In this document: piece by piece, positions 1 through 8,452 of the stretch
Layout: every line of letters starts with the position of its first letter
Position numbering within the stretch: position 1 is the first letter of the stretch
Source: Parasedimentitalea psychrophila
Lineage (GTDB): Bacteria > Pseudomonadota > Alphaproteobacteria > Rhodobacterales > Rhodobacteraceae
Direction: 5' to 3'
Length of the DNA: 64,000 bases
NCBI RefSeq assembly: GCF_030285785.1
Contig: NZ_CP127247.1
Location: forward strand, 1,263,501 to 1,327,500
Notes under the pieces: generated by a model
Databases searched by the model: none
The model's input: the letters and a program-made list of their open reading frames with translations, nothing else
Told to the model about the DNA's origin: nothing
Made by a program: the position numbers and the translations under genes

Positions 1-772
1 ACAGCCGCGAGAAGCCCTGATCCTTTTCCTGCATCTTGCGCCAGATCGAATAAGGTTTCTTGGCGCGGCCAAATACTTCGGCTTCGATGCCCGCCTTTTC
101 CAGCTCGCTGCGCATATCGCCGGTGATACGATGGATCACATCGCCGGTTTCGCGTTGCAGGGTGATAAAGCGGCGAATGATCGACTGGCGGCCCTCGGGG
201 TTGAGCACCCGAAAGGCCAGATCCTCCAGCTCTTCGCGCATCCACTGCATCCCCATGCGACCGGCCAGCGGCGCATAGATATCCATCGTCTCATGGGCTT
301 TTTGCGCCTGTTTGTCCGGCCGCATCGCCTTGATGGTGCGCATATTGTGCAACCGGTCGGCCAGCTTGACCAGAATCACCCGCAGGTCCTTGGACATCGC
401 CATGAACAGCTTGCGAAAATTCTCGGCCTGTTTGGTTTCCCGGCTGGACAGCTGTAGATTGGTCAGCTTGGTGACACCGTCGACCAGTTCGGCGACCTCT
501 TTGCCGAACCGTTCCGAGACCTCTTCGTAGTTGGCCTTGGTGTCTTCGATGGTGTCATGCAGCAGCGCGGTGATGATGGTGGCATCATCCAGCCGCTGTT
601 CGGTCAGGATGGCAGCAACCGCAACCGGATGGGTGAAGTAGGGTTCACCCGAATGCCGGAACTGGCCCAGATGCATCTCTTCACCATAGGCAAAAGCCTC
701 GGCGAGCCGCTGTTCGTTGGTCTTGGGATTGTAGTTGCGGACCAGCGCAATCAGATCTTCAGTTGATATCAT
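1..772 (-). CDS. rsh: Bifunctional (p)ppGpp synthetase/hydrolase (RelA/SpoT homologue), 5' part only
   Basis: Translating the minus strand from the ATG at 772-770 gives an open frame of 257 codons that runs off the left edge, so the synthetase core and C-terminal TGS/ACT regions are missing from the window. What is present is the N-terminal HD hydrolase domain, with the metal and catalytic residues of Rel proteins: H48 (YFTHP), H72-D73 (ALLHDTIED) and D139 (LADRLHN). The enzyme makes and degrades ppGpp in the cytoplasm and sets the stringent response. An intact HD site argues that hydrolase activity is retained. It lies directly downstream of rpoZ, the usual rpoZ-spoT order. Family assignment is secure; RelA-like versus SpoT-like behaviour cannot be judged from this fragment. 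Confidence 0.93.
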   Translation of the reverse strand, partial: MISTEDLIALVRNYNPKTNEQRLAEAFAYGEEMHLGQFRHSGEPYFTHPVAVAAILTEQRLDDATIITALLHDTIEDTKANYEEVSERFGKEVAELVDGVTKLTNLQLSSRETKQAENFRKLFMAMSKDLRVILVKLADRLHNMRTIKAMRPDKQAQKAHETMDIYAPLAGRMGMQWMREELEDLAFRVLNPEGRQSIIRRFITLQRETGDVIHRITGDMRSELEKAGIEAEVFGRAKKPYSIWRKMQEKDQGFSRL

Positions 773-804
773 TTCCGGTCCGCAGCCTTATTTATATATG
801 CGGC

Positions 805-1158
805 TCAGCCCTGTCCTTGGGCTTCCATCAGCGCCCGAAGAAGCTTTTCTTCGGACATGTCGTCATCGGCCGGCTTGTCAGCCTCGCCACCCATCAACAG
901 CGCCATCGAATCCTCTTCGGGCTCATCGACTTCGATCTGCGTCTGGTTGCTCTCGATCAGCCGTTCACGCAGCGCATCGGCGCTTTGTGTTTCGTCGGCG
1001 ATTTCACGCAGGGACACGACAGGGTTCTTGTCATTGTCACGCTCAACGGTGATCGGCGCACCGGCCGCAATCTCACGAGCGCGATGGGCTGCCAGCATCA
1101 CCAGCTCAAAGCGGTTGGGAACTTTATCAACGCAGTCTTCAACCGTTACGCGGGCCAT
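805..1158 (-). CDS. rpoZ: RNA polymerase omega subunit
   Basis: A 117-residue protein starting [20 protein letters not shown], the highly conserved opening of omega, followed by the AAHRAREI helix. Omega binds the beta' subunit, helps RNA polymerase assemble and forms part of a ppGpp site in some bacteria. The reading frame stays open upstream of this Met, but that extension is the antisense of folK and the intergenic region, so I take the start at 1158. The C-terminal third (about residues 75-117) is acidic and variable, as is normal. The rsh gene follows after 32 bases, so the ppGpp enzyme and a ppGpp-responsive polymerase subunit probably share a transcript. Confidence 0.95.
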   Translation of the reverse strand: MARVTVEDCVDKVPNRFELVMLAAHRAREIAAGAPITVERDNDKNPVVSLREIADETQSADALRERLIESNQTQIEVDEPEEDSMALLMGGEADKPADDDMSEEKLLRALMEAQGQG

Positions 1159-1252
1159 CAGCGACTCTCCAAATGAGTAAGGATCCAGAACGCTGGTGTG
1201 TAAGCCCGATTCTGCGCCTTGACAAGCGTTGAATACGACAGTTTCGCCCCCG

Positions 1253-1822
1253 TCATAGCGGCTGCACCTCGGCAACCGCAGCTTTCGGCAAGGCGGCCAA
1301 CATTTCACGCGCCGACAGACCCAGCACCGGATGCTGCCAATCCGGGGCGATGTCGCACAGCGGCACCAGCACAAATCCACGATCCTGCAGACGCGGGTGC
1401 GGCAATATCAGCTGCTCAGGCGCCCGGCGTGTCTGAGCAGCCAGCGGCAGAGCCTGCCAGTGCCGATAGGTGGCCAGATCGGGCGACACCTGATCCTCGC
1501 GGGCAATGAGATCCAGATCCAGGGTCCGCATCCCCCAACGCTGCTCCCGGACCCGCGCAAACTGCGCCTCGACATCATGCAAAATCGCCAACAGATCCGC
1601 TGACGAGATATCCGTACTGAGCTGTATTACCGCATTGACATAGTCAGGCCCCGCCCCGGCGGGAAAACACGGTGTGTGAAAAAAGCGAGACAGTAACTGT
1701 ACATACAATCCGCGACGGGAAAGCTCTGCAATGGCAGAGACTAACGTGCTTTGCGGCGCTCCGGCTGCCGAGGGCAGGTTTCCGCCGAGTGCGATTAACG
1801 ATTTTGACCGGAATTCGGTCAT
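1253..1822 (-). CDS. folK: 2-amino-4-hydroxy-6-hydroxymethyldihydropteridine pyrophosphokinase
   Basis: HPPK transfers pyrophosphate from ATP to 6-hydroxymethyl-dihydropterin in folate synthesis. Visible family features are the start IALGGNLPS, the FFHTPCFP strand, the segment [12 protein letters not shown] that carries the metal-binding Asp pair, and [16 protein letters not shown]. The product is about 189 residues, typical for the family. An in-frame ATG lies four codons upstream (1834), but only the ATG at 1822 has a G-rich stretch (GGGG) at plausible ribosome-binding distance. No folP or folB is adjacent. The gene is divergent from the NYN-domain gene at 1962; the roughly 140 bases between them must hold both promoters. 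Confidence 0.93.
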   Translation of the reverse strand: MTEFRSKSLIALGGNLPSAAGAPQSTLVSAIAELSRRGLYVQLLSRFFHTPCFPAGAGPDYVNAVIQLSTDISSADLLAILHDVEAQFARVREQRWGMRTLDLDLIAREDQVSPDLATYRHWQALPLAAQTRRAPEQLILPHPRLQDRGFVLVPLCDIAPDWQHPVLGLSAREMLAALPKAAVAEVQPL

Positions 1823-1961
1823 TTTTGACCCCATTTCATATATGCATTACACTTGCAGCAAGTGACAAATAACTTACATTAAGTCCACTCGCATCGTGTA
1901 ATTTTAGCATTCACTCACGGACCACTCAGCAAGGTGCGATTTATACCGGAAGGACATTATT

Positions 1962-2534
1962 ATGTTTTACAAAGACGAACGGCTAGCGCTGTTCATCGAT
2001 GGATCGAATCTTTATGCTGCAGCCAAGGCGCTCGGCTTTGATATCGATTACAAGTTATTGCGTCAGGAATTCATGCGCCGCGGCAAGATGCTGCGGGCGT
2101 TCTACTACACTGCGCTGCTTGAAAACGATGAATATTCGCCGATCCGACCGCTGGTAGACTGGTTGCATTACAATGGTTTTACCATGGTGACCAAACCGGC
2201 CAAAGAATACACCGATAGCATGGGCCGCCGTAAGGTTAAGGGCAACATGGATATCGAACTGGCCGTGGACGCCATGGAACTGGCGTCGCGCGTTGATCAC
2301 ATTGTGCTGTTTTCCGGGGATGGGGATTTCCGGCCGCTGGTTGCCAGCTTGCAGCGTCAAGGTGTTCGGGTGTCTGTGGTGTCAACCATTCGTAGCCAAC
2401 CGCCGATGATTTCAGATGAGCTGCGTCGTCAAGCCGACAATTTCATCGAACTCGAAGAACTGAAGGATGTTATTGGCCGTCCTCCACGCGAAATGCCTGC
2501 CGAAGATCGCAGTGTTGCCTTTGCTGGCAAGTAA
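1962..2534 (+). CDS. NYN domain (LabA/DUF88-type) putative RNase
   Basis: A 190-residue protein with the PIN-like NYN fold signature: FIDGSNLY near the N-terminus (first catalytic Asp), NMDIELAVDAM in the middle, and LFSGDGDFRPLV followed by GVRVSVVS. These acidic clusters build a Mg-dependent nuclease site in the LabA/YaiI-like family, so a role in RNA processing or decay is likely, but the substrate is unknown. The domain fills nearly the whole protein; the last 25 residues are a variable tail. A purine-rich stretch (GGAAGGAC) sits 7-14 bases before the ATG. It appears to be a single-gene transcript. Confidence 0.85.
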   Translation: MFYKDERLALFIDGSNLYAAAKALGFDIDYKLLRQEFMRRGKMLRAFYYTALLENDEYSPIRPLVDWLHYNGFTMVTKPAKEYTDSMGRRKVKGNMDIELAVDAMELASRVDHIVLFSGDGDFRPLVASLQRQGVRVSVVSTIRSQPPMISDELRRQADNFIELEELKDVIGRPPREMPAEDRSVAFAGK

Positions 2535-2538
2535 CGCG

Positions 2539-2555
2539 CCTCAAGTTCCTTGAGG
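2539..2555. other. Short hairpin after the NYN gene
   Basis: A perfect 7-bp inverted repeat (CCTCAAG, loop TTC, CTTGAGG) begins five bases after the stop codon of the NYN gene. There is no T-run after it, so it is at best a weak or Rho-assisted terminator or a 3'-end stabiliser. Confidence 0.35.
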
Positions 2556-2590
2556 TGACGATCAAACAGGCGCCGGGTGAAAATCCGACG

Positions 2591-2644
2591 CCTGTCTGTT
2601 GCCATCAGCCTGTCTGTTGCCATCAGCCTGCCTGTTGCCATCAG
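2591..2644. repeat. 18-bp tandem repeat, three copies
   Basis: Three head-to-tail copies of an 18-base unit, CCTGTCTGTTGCCATCAG, at 2591-2608, 2609-2626 and 2627-2644; the third differs by one base (CCTGCC). It lies between the convergent NYN and cytochrome c genes, outside both coding regions. A unit divisible by three keeps a spurious antisense frame open, which is not evidence of coding. Copy number is likely to vary between strains through slippage. Confidence 0.85.
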
Positions 2645-2695
2645 GCCGGTGCCCCGAGCGGCCCTGCCACCCTCAGCCCCTGTCAGCAGCCCCTG

Positions 2696-3157
2696 TCAGC
2701 CTTTGACCTGCGCATTGATATCATTGTGGCGCTCTATGATCTCAGGTGGCCAGCTGCTTTTGATAAAGGCCAGCACCGCCAGAATATCGCGTTCGCTCAG
2801 CACGCCTTGATATCCCTGCATACGACTGCGATAGCCGGACCCCACCAGGGCCTCCGTCCCCTGCCGGGTGATCGCCAATAGCTGGGCGTCGCCATGGTGC
2901 CAGGTGTGACCGGTCACGTCATGCGGCGGCGCCGGCAAATACCCCTCGGCATCGCGTTCACGCCAATTTTCCTGCCCCTGCAACTTATCCCCGTGGCAGC
3001 TGGCGCAATAGTCCTGATACAGCTCTGCTCCGCGCGTCACAGCAGCTGCGTCCTGATACGGAATCAGTCCAGTCGCTTGAGCGCCCGCGCCCTGGCTCCA
3101 CAGCAATGCGGTCACGGCCACCGCCCCGATCGCGACGCCACCCAAAATAATCTTCAT
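2696..3157 (-). CDS. Class I c-type cytochrome, exported or membrane-anchored
   Basis: A 153-residue protein with a hydrophobic N-terminal segment (residues 1-26, ending GAGAQA) that acts as signal peptide or anchor, then a single haem-binding site CASCH at C51/C54/H55. A downstream Met in SRMQGY is a candidate sixth haem ligand. The segment [16 protein letters not shown] resembles the last helix of mono-haem cytochromes of the cytochrome c/cbb3 III type. It would act in the periplasm as an electron carrier. No oxidase or dehydrogenase is adjacent, so the partner is unknown. It is divergent from ispH. Confidence 0.88.
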   Translation of the reverse strand: MKIILGGVAIGAVAVTALLWSQGAGAQATGLIPYQDAAAVTRGAELYQDYCASCHGDKLQGQENWRERDAEGYLPAPPHDVTGHTWHHGDAQLLAITRQGTEALVGSGYRSRMQGYQGVLSERDILAVLAFIKSSWPPEIIERHNDINAQVKG

Positions 3158-3294
3158 TGCCAGTTCTTTTTACCTCAGTTTTGCCCCCACCTGCCCCTTC
3201 CCGCGCTGGAAGCTCCAATCAAATCGCCGCGATCACCTCTGCCTATGGACCTGACGCCGGGAAAGCCGTAGCTCTGCACCCCAAGGAGACCGCC

Positions 3295-4245
3295 ATGACC
3301 AAGCCCGCCCTTATCCTGTACCTGGCCGCCCCGCGCGGATTTTGCGCCGGAGTCGACCGGGCGATCAAGATCGTTGAAATGGCGATCGAGAAATGGGGCG
3401 CTCCGGTCTATGTGCGCCATGAGATCGTCCATAACAAGTTTGTGGTGGACGGTCTGCGCGACAAGGGCGCGGTATTTGTCGAAGAGCTGGCGGATTGCCC
3501 CGACGACCGGCCAGTGATCTTCTCCGCCCACGGGGTTCCCAAATCGGTACCGGCGGCAGCCTCATTGCGCCAGATGATCTATGTGGATGCCACCTGCCCG
3601 CTGGTCTCTAAGGTGCACATCGAGGCGCAGCGCCACGCGGCGGCCGGATTGCAGATGATCATGATCGGCCACAAGGGCCACCCGGAAACAATCGGCACCA
3701 TGGGCCAGCTTGCCGAGGGCGAGGTTTTGCTGGTGGAAACGGTCGAGGACGTGGCCACTGTTGCGGTGCGCGACCCAAACCAACTGGCCTTTGTCACTCA
3801 GACCACCCTGTCGGTCGATGACACCAGGGGCATCGTGGCCGCGTTGCACGCCCGCTTCCCCGCCATCATCGGCCCCCACAAGGAAGACATTTGTTACGCC
3901 ACCACCAACCGCCAGGAAGCGGTGAAAACGGTGGCCCCCAAAAGCGACGCCTTGCTGGTGGTCGGGGCGCCAAATTCATCAAATTCGCGCCGTCTGGTCG
4001 AGGTCGGAGCCAAGGCCGGCTGCAAATACTCGCAACTGGTGCAGCGGGCTGAAAATATCGACTGGCGCGCCCTAAACGGTATCCGCAGCATCGCCATCAC
4101 CGCCGGCGCCTCGGCCCCTGAACTGCTGGTGGACGAGGTGATCGACGCCTTCCGCAGCCGCTATGACGTCACCGTCGAAGTGGTGGAAACCGCCATTGAG
4201 GATATCGAGTTCAAAGTCCCCCGCGTGCTGCGCCAACCGGCCTGA
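3295..4245 (+). CDS. ispH: 4-hydroxy-3-methylbut-2-enyl diphosphate reductase
   Basis: IspH (LytB) performs the last step of the MEP isoprenoid pathway, reducing HMBPP to IPP and DMAPP with a [4Fe-4S] cluster. The three cluster cysteines are all present: C17 (GFCAGV), C101 (DATCPLV) and C200 ([11 protein letters not shown]). The substrate-site motifs FSAHGVP, GHPET and GAPNSSNS are also clear. The frame is open upstream, but AAGGAG at 3282-3287 places the start at 3295, giving 316 residues. It is followed after 22 bases by a methyltransferase and then rnhA, an apparent three-gene run. Confidence 0.97.
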   Translation: MTKPALILYLAAPRGFCAGVDRAIKIVEMAIEKWGAPVYVRHEIVHNKFVVDGLRDKGAVFVEELADCPDDRPVIFSAHGVPKSVPAAASLRQMIYVDATCPLVSKVHIEAQRHAAAGLQMIMIGHKGHPETIGTMGQLAEGEVLLVETVEDVATVAVRDPNQLAFVTQTTLSVDDTRGIVAALHARFPAIIGPHKEDICYATTNRQEAVKTVAPKSDALLVVGAPNSSNSRRLVEVGAKAGCKYSQLVQRAENIDWRALNGIRSIAITAGASAPELLVDEVIDAFRSRYDVTVEVVETAIEDIEFKVPRVLRQPA

Positions 4246-4267
4246 TACCCCCTAAATTGGAGCCCCG

Positions 4268-4873
4268 ATGACCGACCGCGAAACAATGGATGTCTACGCC
4301 AAAGCAGCCGACGACTACGCGAGAAATTTCTCTGACACCAAAGCCATAGACATGAACCAAGAGGCCGACCTCGACGCCTTTTTCGCGCGAGTTCCCAAAG
4401 GCGGGCTTGTTCTCGATCTCGGATGCGGCCCCGGCCAATGGGCCGCCCGGCTGCGCGACGCCGGCCTGATCGTCGACGCAACCGACGCCTCACCTGAAAT
4501 GGTGCAACTCGCCATAGCCAATTACCGGCTCAATGCCAAACTTGCCACTTTCGAACAACTGACCGTTGAAGACCACTATGACGGCATATGGGCCAATTTC
4601 AGCCTGCTGCACGCCTCTCGCGCCGATTTTCCCGGCCACCTAGGCCGCGTCCACCGCGCCTTGCGCCCTGGCGGCACCCTTTCCATCGGTATGAAACTGG
4701 GCAGCGGAGAACACCGCGACAGTCTTGGCCGATTCTATGCCTATTACCGCGAAGACGAGCTGCGCGCACTGCTCACCGAGGCTGGTTTCACGGTCACCCG
4801 CTCCAGAGTTGGAAATGGCAAAGGATTGGCTGGCAGTGACGATACCTTCGTAGTAATGACCGCGCATGTCTGA
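4268..4873 (+). CDS. Class I SAM-dependent methyltransferase, substrate unknown
   Basis: A 201-residue Rossmann-fold methyltransferase. The SAM-binding motif I is [12 protein letters not shown] (about residues 47-58), followed by an acidic motif VDATDAS and the post-motif [26 protein letters not shown] typical of the UbiE/Methyltransf_11 group. There is no extra domain that would indicate substrate. Its stop overlaps the start of rnhA by 8 bases, so the two are probably translationally coupled. It could methylate a small molecule; nothing in the neighbourhood decides this. Confidence 0.88.
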   Translation: MTDRETMDVYAKAADDYARNFSDTKAIDMNQEADLDAFFARVPKGGLVLDLGCGPGQWAARLRDAGLIVDATDASPEMVQLAIANYRLNAKLATFEQLTVEDHYDGIWANFSLLHASRADFPGHLGRVHRALRPGGTLSIGMKLGSGEHRDSLGRFYAYYREDELRALLTEAGFTVTRSRVGNGKGLAGSDDTFVVMTAHV

Positions 4874-5336
4874 ACTATATGCATATACCGACGGAGCTTG
4901 CTCCGGTAATCCCGGTCCCGGTGGCTGGGGCGTGCTGCTGCGCGCCCTTGATGATGACGGCAAAATTGCCAAACAGCGCGAGCTGAAAGGCGGCGAGCCC
5001 GATACCACCAACAACCGGATGGAGCTGCTGGCCGCGATCAACGCGCTGGAAAGCCTCAGCCGCCCCTCGACGCTGACCGTAGTGACCGATTCGGCCTATG
5101 TGAAAAATGGCGTCACCGGCTGGATCTTTGGCTGGAAGAAAAACGGCTGGAAAACCTCGGCCCGGAAACCGGTCAAGAATGTCGATCTGTGGATGCGGCT
5201 GGACGAGGCGCAGGTCCGTCATCAGGTGACCTGGAAATGGATCAAGGGCCACGCAGGCCACGCCGAAAATGAAAAGGCGGACGAATTGGCCCGCGCAGGC
5301 ATGGCGCCCTTCAAGCCGAAAAAATCAAAGTCGTGA
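4866..5336 (+). CDS. rnhA: Ribonuclease HI
   Basis: RNase HI cuts the RNA strand of RNA-DNA hybrids, removing primers and R-loops. All four carboxylates of the active site can be seen: D9 ([17 protein letters not shown]), E53 (NNRMELLA), D75 (VVTDSAYV) and D139 (NEKADELA), with the flexible-loop His in [10 protein letters not shown]. The length, 156 residues, matches E. coli RNase HI. The start overlaps the preceding methyltransferase by 8 bases. Confidence 0.97.
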   Translation: MSELYAYTDGACSGNPGPGGWGVLLRALDDDGKIAKQRELKGGEPDTTNNRMELLAAINALESLSRPSTLTVVTDSAYVKNGVTGWIFGWKKNGWKTSARKPVKNVDLWMRLDEAQVRHQVTWKWIKGHAGHAENEKADELARAGMAPFKPKKSKS

Positions 5337-5365
5337 CCACCCCAAAGCTCTGATAGGCTCGGCTC

Positions 5366-6007
5366 ATGAGCTTTTTGACCCTGTTGGATTATGCCTCGGT
5401 TCTGGTCTTTGCCCTGACCGGGGCGCTGGTCGCCAGTCGCGCCCAGCTGGATATCGTCGGCTTTGCCTTTGTCGCCTGCCTTACGGCGGTCGGCGGCGGC
5501 ACCATCCGCGACCTGTTACTGGATCGCCACCCGGTATTCTGGGTGGGTGAGCCCACTTACATCCTATTGGCCACCGGTGCTGCGATCTTGGTGTTCTTCA
5601 ACGCACACCGGGTAGAAAGCCGCCAAAAATGGCTGATCTGGCTGGACAGTTTTGCCCTTGCGGTTGCGGTCTCTGCCGGAACCGGTGCCGCGATGGAGCT
5701 GGACAAACCAGCGGTCATTGTGGTGCTGATGGGCATGGCCACCGGCTCTCTTGGGGGGTTGATGCGCGATGTGGTCTGTAACGAGGTTCCGCTGGTGCTG
5801 AGACAGGGCGAGCTTTACATCACCTGCGCCATGGCGGGCGCCATCACCGCCGTCAGCCTCGACACCCTGAGCCTTGCCAAGGATCTAGGCCTGCCCGAGC
5901 ACAGCGCCCTGATCGCCTGTGCCGTCACCTGCTGGGCCCTGCGGGCCGGATCAATCCATTTTGGCTGGCACCTGCCAGTCTACAAAAGCCGCCCACCGCG
6001 CCGCTAG
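5366..6007 (+). CDS. TRIC/UPF0126-type membrane channel (YicG family)
   Basis: A 213-residue integral membrane protein with about seven hydrophobic helices arranged as an internal duplication: FALTGALVASRAQLDIVGF with AVGGGTIRDLLLD in the first half, and AVSAGTGAAMELDKPAV with TGSLGGLMRDVVCNEVPLVL in the second. The paired GGGTIRD and GGLMRDV motifs define the UPF0126/TRIC family, trimeric monovalent-cation channels in the inner membrane. The physiological ion and role in this organism are not shown. It ends two bases before the convergent small membrane gene at 6009. Confidence 0.9.
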   Translation: MSFLTLLDYASVLVFALTGALVASRAQLDIVGFAFVACLTAVGGGTIRDLLLDRHPVFWVGEPTYILLATGAAILVFFNAHRVESRQKWLIWLDSFALAVAVSAGTGAAMELDKPAVIVVLMGMATGSLGGLMRDVVCNEVPLVLRQGELYITCAMAGAITAVSLDTLSLAKDLGLPEHSALIACAVTCWALRAGSIHFGWHLPVYKSRPPRR

Positions 6008-6008
6008 G

Positions 6009-6254
6009 CTATTTTTGAATATAGGTCTGCCACAGCCAGATCAGCAGCAATGCCCCCAGCACCGCGCCGACAAATCCCGCCAGCATCCCCATCACCGTCA
6101 CCAGAAACCGCAACAGCAGCCCGCCAATCAGCGCCCCAGCCATGCCGATCACCACAGTGGTCACCACATTCGCGTCAATCCGCATCAGCCGTGTGGCCAG
6201 AAATCCAGCGGCGGCTCCGATGATAATCAGGGCAATAATGGGCATTGCGCTCAC
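6009..6254 (-). CDS. Small membrane protein, GlsB/YeaQ-like
   Basis: An 81-residue protein made almost wholly of hydrophobic, Gly-rich helices (IIALIIIGAAAGFLATRLMR, then VVIGMAGALIGGLLLRFL and a third helix). The pattern GAxxGxxAxxLM followed by xxxGxxGAxxGG resembles the GlsB/YeaQ/YmgE (transglycosylase-associated) family; I assign that only loosely. Its start overlaps the end of the 78-residue membrane gene upstream by 4 bases (ATGA), so the two are coupled and possibly partners. Both follow fmt in the same direction. Confidence 0.7.
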   Translation of the reverse strand: MSAMPIIALIIIGAAAGFLATRLMRIDANVVTTVVIGMAGALIGGLLLRFLVTVMGMLAGFVGAVLGALLLIWLWQTYIQK

Positions 6255-6487
6255 CTTTTCCAGTGAAAGGGCACGATGATCAGCGCCCCGATTGACGACG
6301 CAATGGCATTCCAGCCCGCCGCATGAAAGCCGATGCCAAACATCAGCCGCACGAAATAGAATAAGAAAGCGCCACCGACACAGATGATGATCGACGCCAG
6401 GTAGCCATTTGCTGTGAAGCCGGAGCGCTCAGCCCCATAGCCAACCATCCCGGCAATCACCACGGTGCCCATCAAGGTTAAAAACAT
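6251..6487 (-). CDS. Small membrane protein, unknown
   Basis: A 78-residue protein with two to three predicted membrane helices (MFLTLMGTVVIAGMVGYGAE, ASIIICVGGAFLFYFVRLM and a C-terminal hydrophobic stretch ending HWKR). It has the same small, Gly-rich, multi-helix character as its downstream neighbour, and the two overlap by 4 bases. It begins 13 bases after the fmt stop codon, so it is probably on the def-fmt transcript. I do not recognise a specific function. Confidence 0.65.
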   Translation of the reverse strand: MFLTLMGTVVIAGMVGYGAERSGFTANGYLASIIICVGGAFLFYFVRLMFGIGFHAAGWNAIASSIGALIIVPFHWKR

Positions 6488-6500
6488 GCAGGCGCTCCGG

Positions 6501-7406
6501 TTAGAAACAATCGCCCGGCGTCATCGGGAAACCGCGCAAGAAGATGTCACGATCCTGCGCGCCTTTGCCTGCCCGTTGCAAGCGCAGCAGCTCTACCGCG
6601 CCCGAACCACAGGCAATGGTGAGGTTTTCATCCAACACTTCGCCAGGGCGTCCCTGCCCCTGCGCCAAACGCGAGGCCAGCAGTTTGACCCGCTGCCCCC
6701 CGATCTCGCTCCAGGCTCCGGGGAACGGCGACAACCCCCGAATCTGGCGATCCACCTCAACCGCGGGACGGGTCCAGTCAATGCGCGCCTCAGCCTTGTC
6801 GATCTTACTCGCATAGGTCACGCCCTGCTCAGGCTGCACCTCGGCCCGCAAGTCCGGCAGCTGGTCCAATGCGCTGACAATCAGCTTTGCGCCCATCTCT
6901 GACAGCCGATCATGCAGCAGCGCCGTGACCTCCTCAGCCCCGATGTCCGTCGCCTGACGCAGCAATACCGGCCCGGTATCCAGCCCGGCCTCCATCTGCA
7001 TGATGCAAATGCCGGTCGCCGCGTCCCCGGCCATGATCGCCCGGTGGATCGGTGCGGCGCCGCGCCAGCGCGGCAGCAGGCTGGCGTGAATGTTCAGGCA
7101 GCCCTGGCTGGGCGCATCCAGAATAACCTGCGGCAGGATCAGCCCATAGGCCACCACCACCGCGATATCGGCGCCCAGCGCGGCAAATTCGTCCTGCACT
7201 TCCGGGGCTTTCAGCGACACCGGGTGGCGCACCTGCAAGCCCAACTCAACTGCGCGCGCATGCACCGGCGTCGGCCGGTCTTTCTTGCCGCGCCCGGCAG
7301 GGCGCGGTGGCTGGCAATAGACCGCGGCAATCTCATGCCCAGCGCCAACCAAGGCCTCCAGCACCGGAACCGAAAAATCGGGTGTTCCCATGAATATGAC
7401 GCGCAT
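6501..7406 (-). CDS. fmt: Methionyl-tRNA formyltransferase
   Basis: Fmt formylates initiator Met-tRNA using 10-formyl-tetrahydrofolate. The 301-residue protein starts [19 protein letters not shown] and carries the catalytic residues N105 and H107 ([17 protein letters not shown]) and D143 (GLDTGPVLL). The C-terminal tRNA-binding domain begins near the ITYA-like VTYASKIDK segment and is complete. It lies downstream of three def genes, so formylation and deformylation are coded together, as is common, but a palindromic repeat (7422-7445) separates fmt from the nearest def. Confidence 0.97.
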   Translation of the reverse strand: MRVIFMGTPDFSVPVLEALVGAGHEIAAVYCQPPRPAGRGKKDRPTPVHARAVELGLQVRHPVSLKAPEVQDEFAALGADIAVVVAYGLILPQVILDAPSQGCLNIHASLLPRWRGAAPIHRAIMAGDAATGICIMQMEAGLDTGPVLLRQATDIGAEEVTALLHDRLSEMGAKLIVSALDQLPDLRAEVQPEQGVTYASKIDKAEARIDWTRPAVEVDRQIRGLSPFPGAWSEIGGQRVKLLASRLAQGQGRPGEVLDENLTIACGSGAVELLRLQRAGKGAQDRDIFLRGFPMTPGDCF

Positions 7407-7421
7407 CGCTCTGCTTTCTGT

Positions 7422-7445
7422 GTAGGGTGCGTGCTGGCACGCACC
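7422..7445. repeat. Dispersed 24-bp palindrome, family A copy 1
   Basis: A palindrome with arms GGTGCGTGC and GCACGCACC preceded by GTAG. The GTAG end is on the left in this orientation. It sits in the 54 bases between fmt and the most degenerate def gene. Five more copies occur in the window at 22331, 23086, 36159, 50265 and 63907, all intergenic. Confidence 0.85.
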
Positions 7446-7460
7446 GTGCCTCGCCAGTGA

Positions 7461-7958
7461 TTAGCCGTTCAGCTTCTTGGCCTTGCGCAACAGCATGTCG
7501 CGTTTGACCTTGCTCAGATGATCAAAATACATCTTGCCGTTCAGATGATCGATCTGATGCTGCACGCTGGTGGCTTCAATGCCGACAAAATCGCGCCGGT
7601 CAACCTGCCCGGCCTCGTTCATGAACCGCACCGTCACCGCCCGCGGTCGTTTGATCTTGGCCGAGACGCCGGCCAAATTGGGGCTGGCCTCGTCATGTTC
7701 GCGCAGCTCGATCGAGGCATGCAGCACCTCCGGGTTGGCCATTTTCACAGCGCGGCCCCGCTGGCGCGAGCCATCGACAACTGCCAGTCGCAGCATCACC
7801 CCGATCTGCGGCGCCCCCAGCCCGACGCCGGGCATCGCCTCCATGGTCTCCACCATATCGTCCCAGATGGCACGGATCTCATCGGTGATCTCAGTCACCT
7901 CTTCGGCTTTGCTGCGCAGGCGTTTGTCGGGCCAGGGCAGGCAGATACGGGTTGTCAC
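7461..7958 (-). CDS. Peptide deformylase paralogue, probably inactive
   Basis: A 165-residue member of the peptide deformylase fold with two of three catalytic motifs damaged. Motif 1 is nearly normal (GVGLGAPQIG, about residues 44-53). Motif 2, normally EGCLS with the metal-binding Cys, reads EASPNL at residues 90-95, so the Cys is lost. Motif 3, normally HEXDH, reads HQIDH at residues 134-138, so the general-base Glu is Gln. It retains the overall length and no frameshift, which suggests selection for some non-catalytic role. Start overlaps the upstream def paralogue by 4 bases. Confidence 0.88.
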   Translation of the reverse strand: MTTRICLPWPDKRLRSKAEEVTEITDEIRAIWDDMVETMEAMPGVGLGAPQIGVMLRLAVVDGSRQRGRAVKMANPEVLHASIELREHDEASPNLAGVSAKIKRPRAVTVRFMNEAGQVDRRDFVGIEATSVQHQIDHLNGKMYFDHLSKVKRDMLLRKAKKLNG

Positions 7959-8452
7959 GTGTTTCTCTCCAAAAATTCGGCCTCGGCCCTGGCGCGATCG
8001 GCGCCTGACAGGTGATCAAATGTCACCGTGCCGTTCAAATGATCAAATTCATGCTGAATGCAACGGGCTTCAAACCCGTCAAAATCCGCCATATGAATGT
8101 CGCCCTCAGCCGCCGTCCATTGCACGGTCACCGCCTTGGGGCGTTCAACCGACACCAGTACACCGGGGATCGACAGACCGCCCTCGTCTGCCACAACCGG
8201 AGAGCGCTCGGCGGCCATGATGGTTGGATTGATCATCACCATCGGCGAGGGTGTGCCCTCTTTCCAGCTGCAATCCATCACAAACAGCCGCTTCATCACG
8301 CCCACCTGCGGTGCCGCCAGCCCGCGGCCCTGCGCGCCGTACATGGTGTCGAACATATCCGCGATCAGATCATCCAGCGGCTCGGCCAATACAGGCTCAC
8401 AGCGCTGGGTCAAACGGGCATCGGGCCAGATCAGGATCGGCAGCACGCTCAC
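7955..8452 (-). CDS. Peptide deformylase paralogue lacking the metal-binding Cys
   Basis: A 165-residue deformylase homologue. Motif 1 (GRGLAAPQVG) and motif 3 (HEFDH, residues 134-138) are intact, but motif 2 reads EGGLS (residues 90-94), replacing the Cys that binds the active-site metal with Gly. It sits between the canonical def (4-base overlap at its start) and the more degenerate copy (4-base overlap at its end). Activity with a two-His metal site cannot be excluded from sequence, but is doubtful. Confidence 0.88.
   Translation of the reverse strand: MSVLPILIWPDARLTQRCEPVLAEPLDDLIADMFDTMYGAQGRGLAAPQVGVMKRLFVMDCSWKEGTPSPMVMINPTIMAAERSPVVADEGGLSIPGVLVSVERPKAVTVQWTAAEGDIHMADFDGFEARCIQHEFDHLNGTVTFDHLSGADRARAEAEFLERNT

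Noticed and set aside
2429-2641. 70-codon minus-strand frame with repeated MATDRL
   Set aside because: The repeat is only the 18-bp tandem DNA repeat kept open because the unit is a multiple of three; it is antisense to the NYN gene end.
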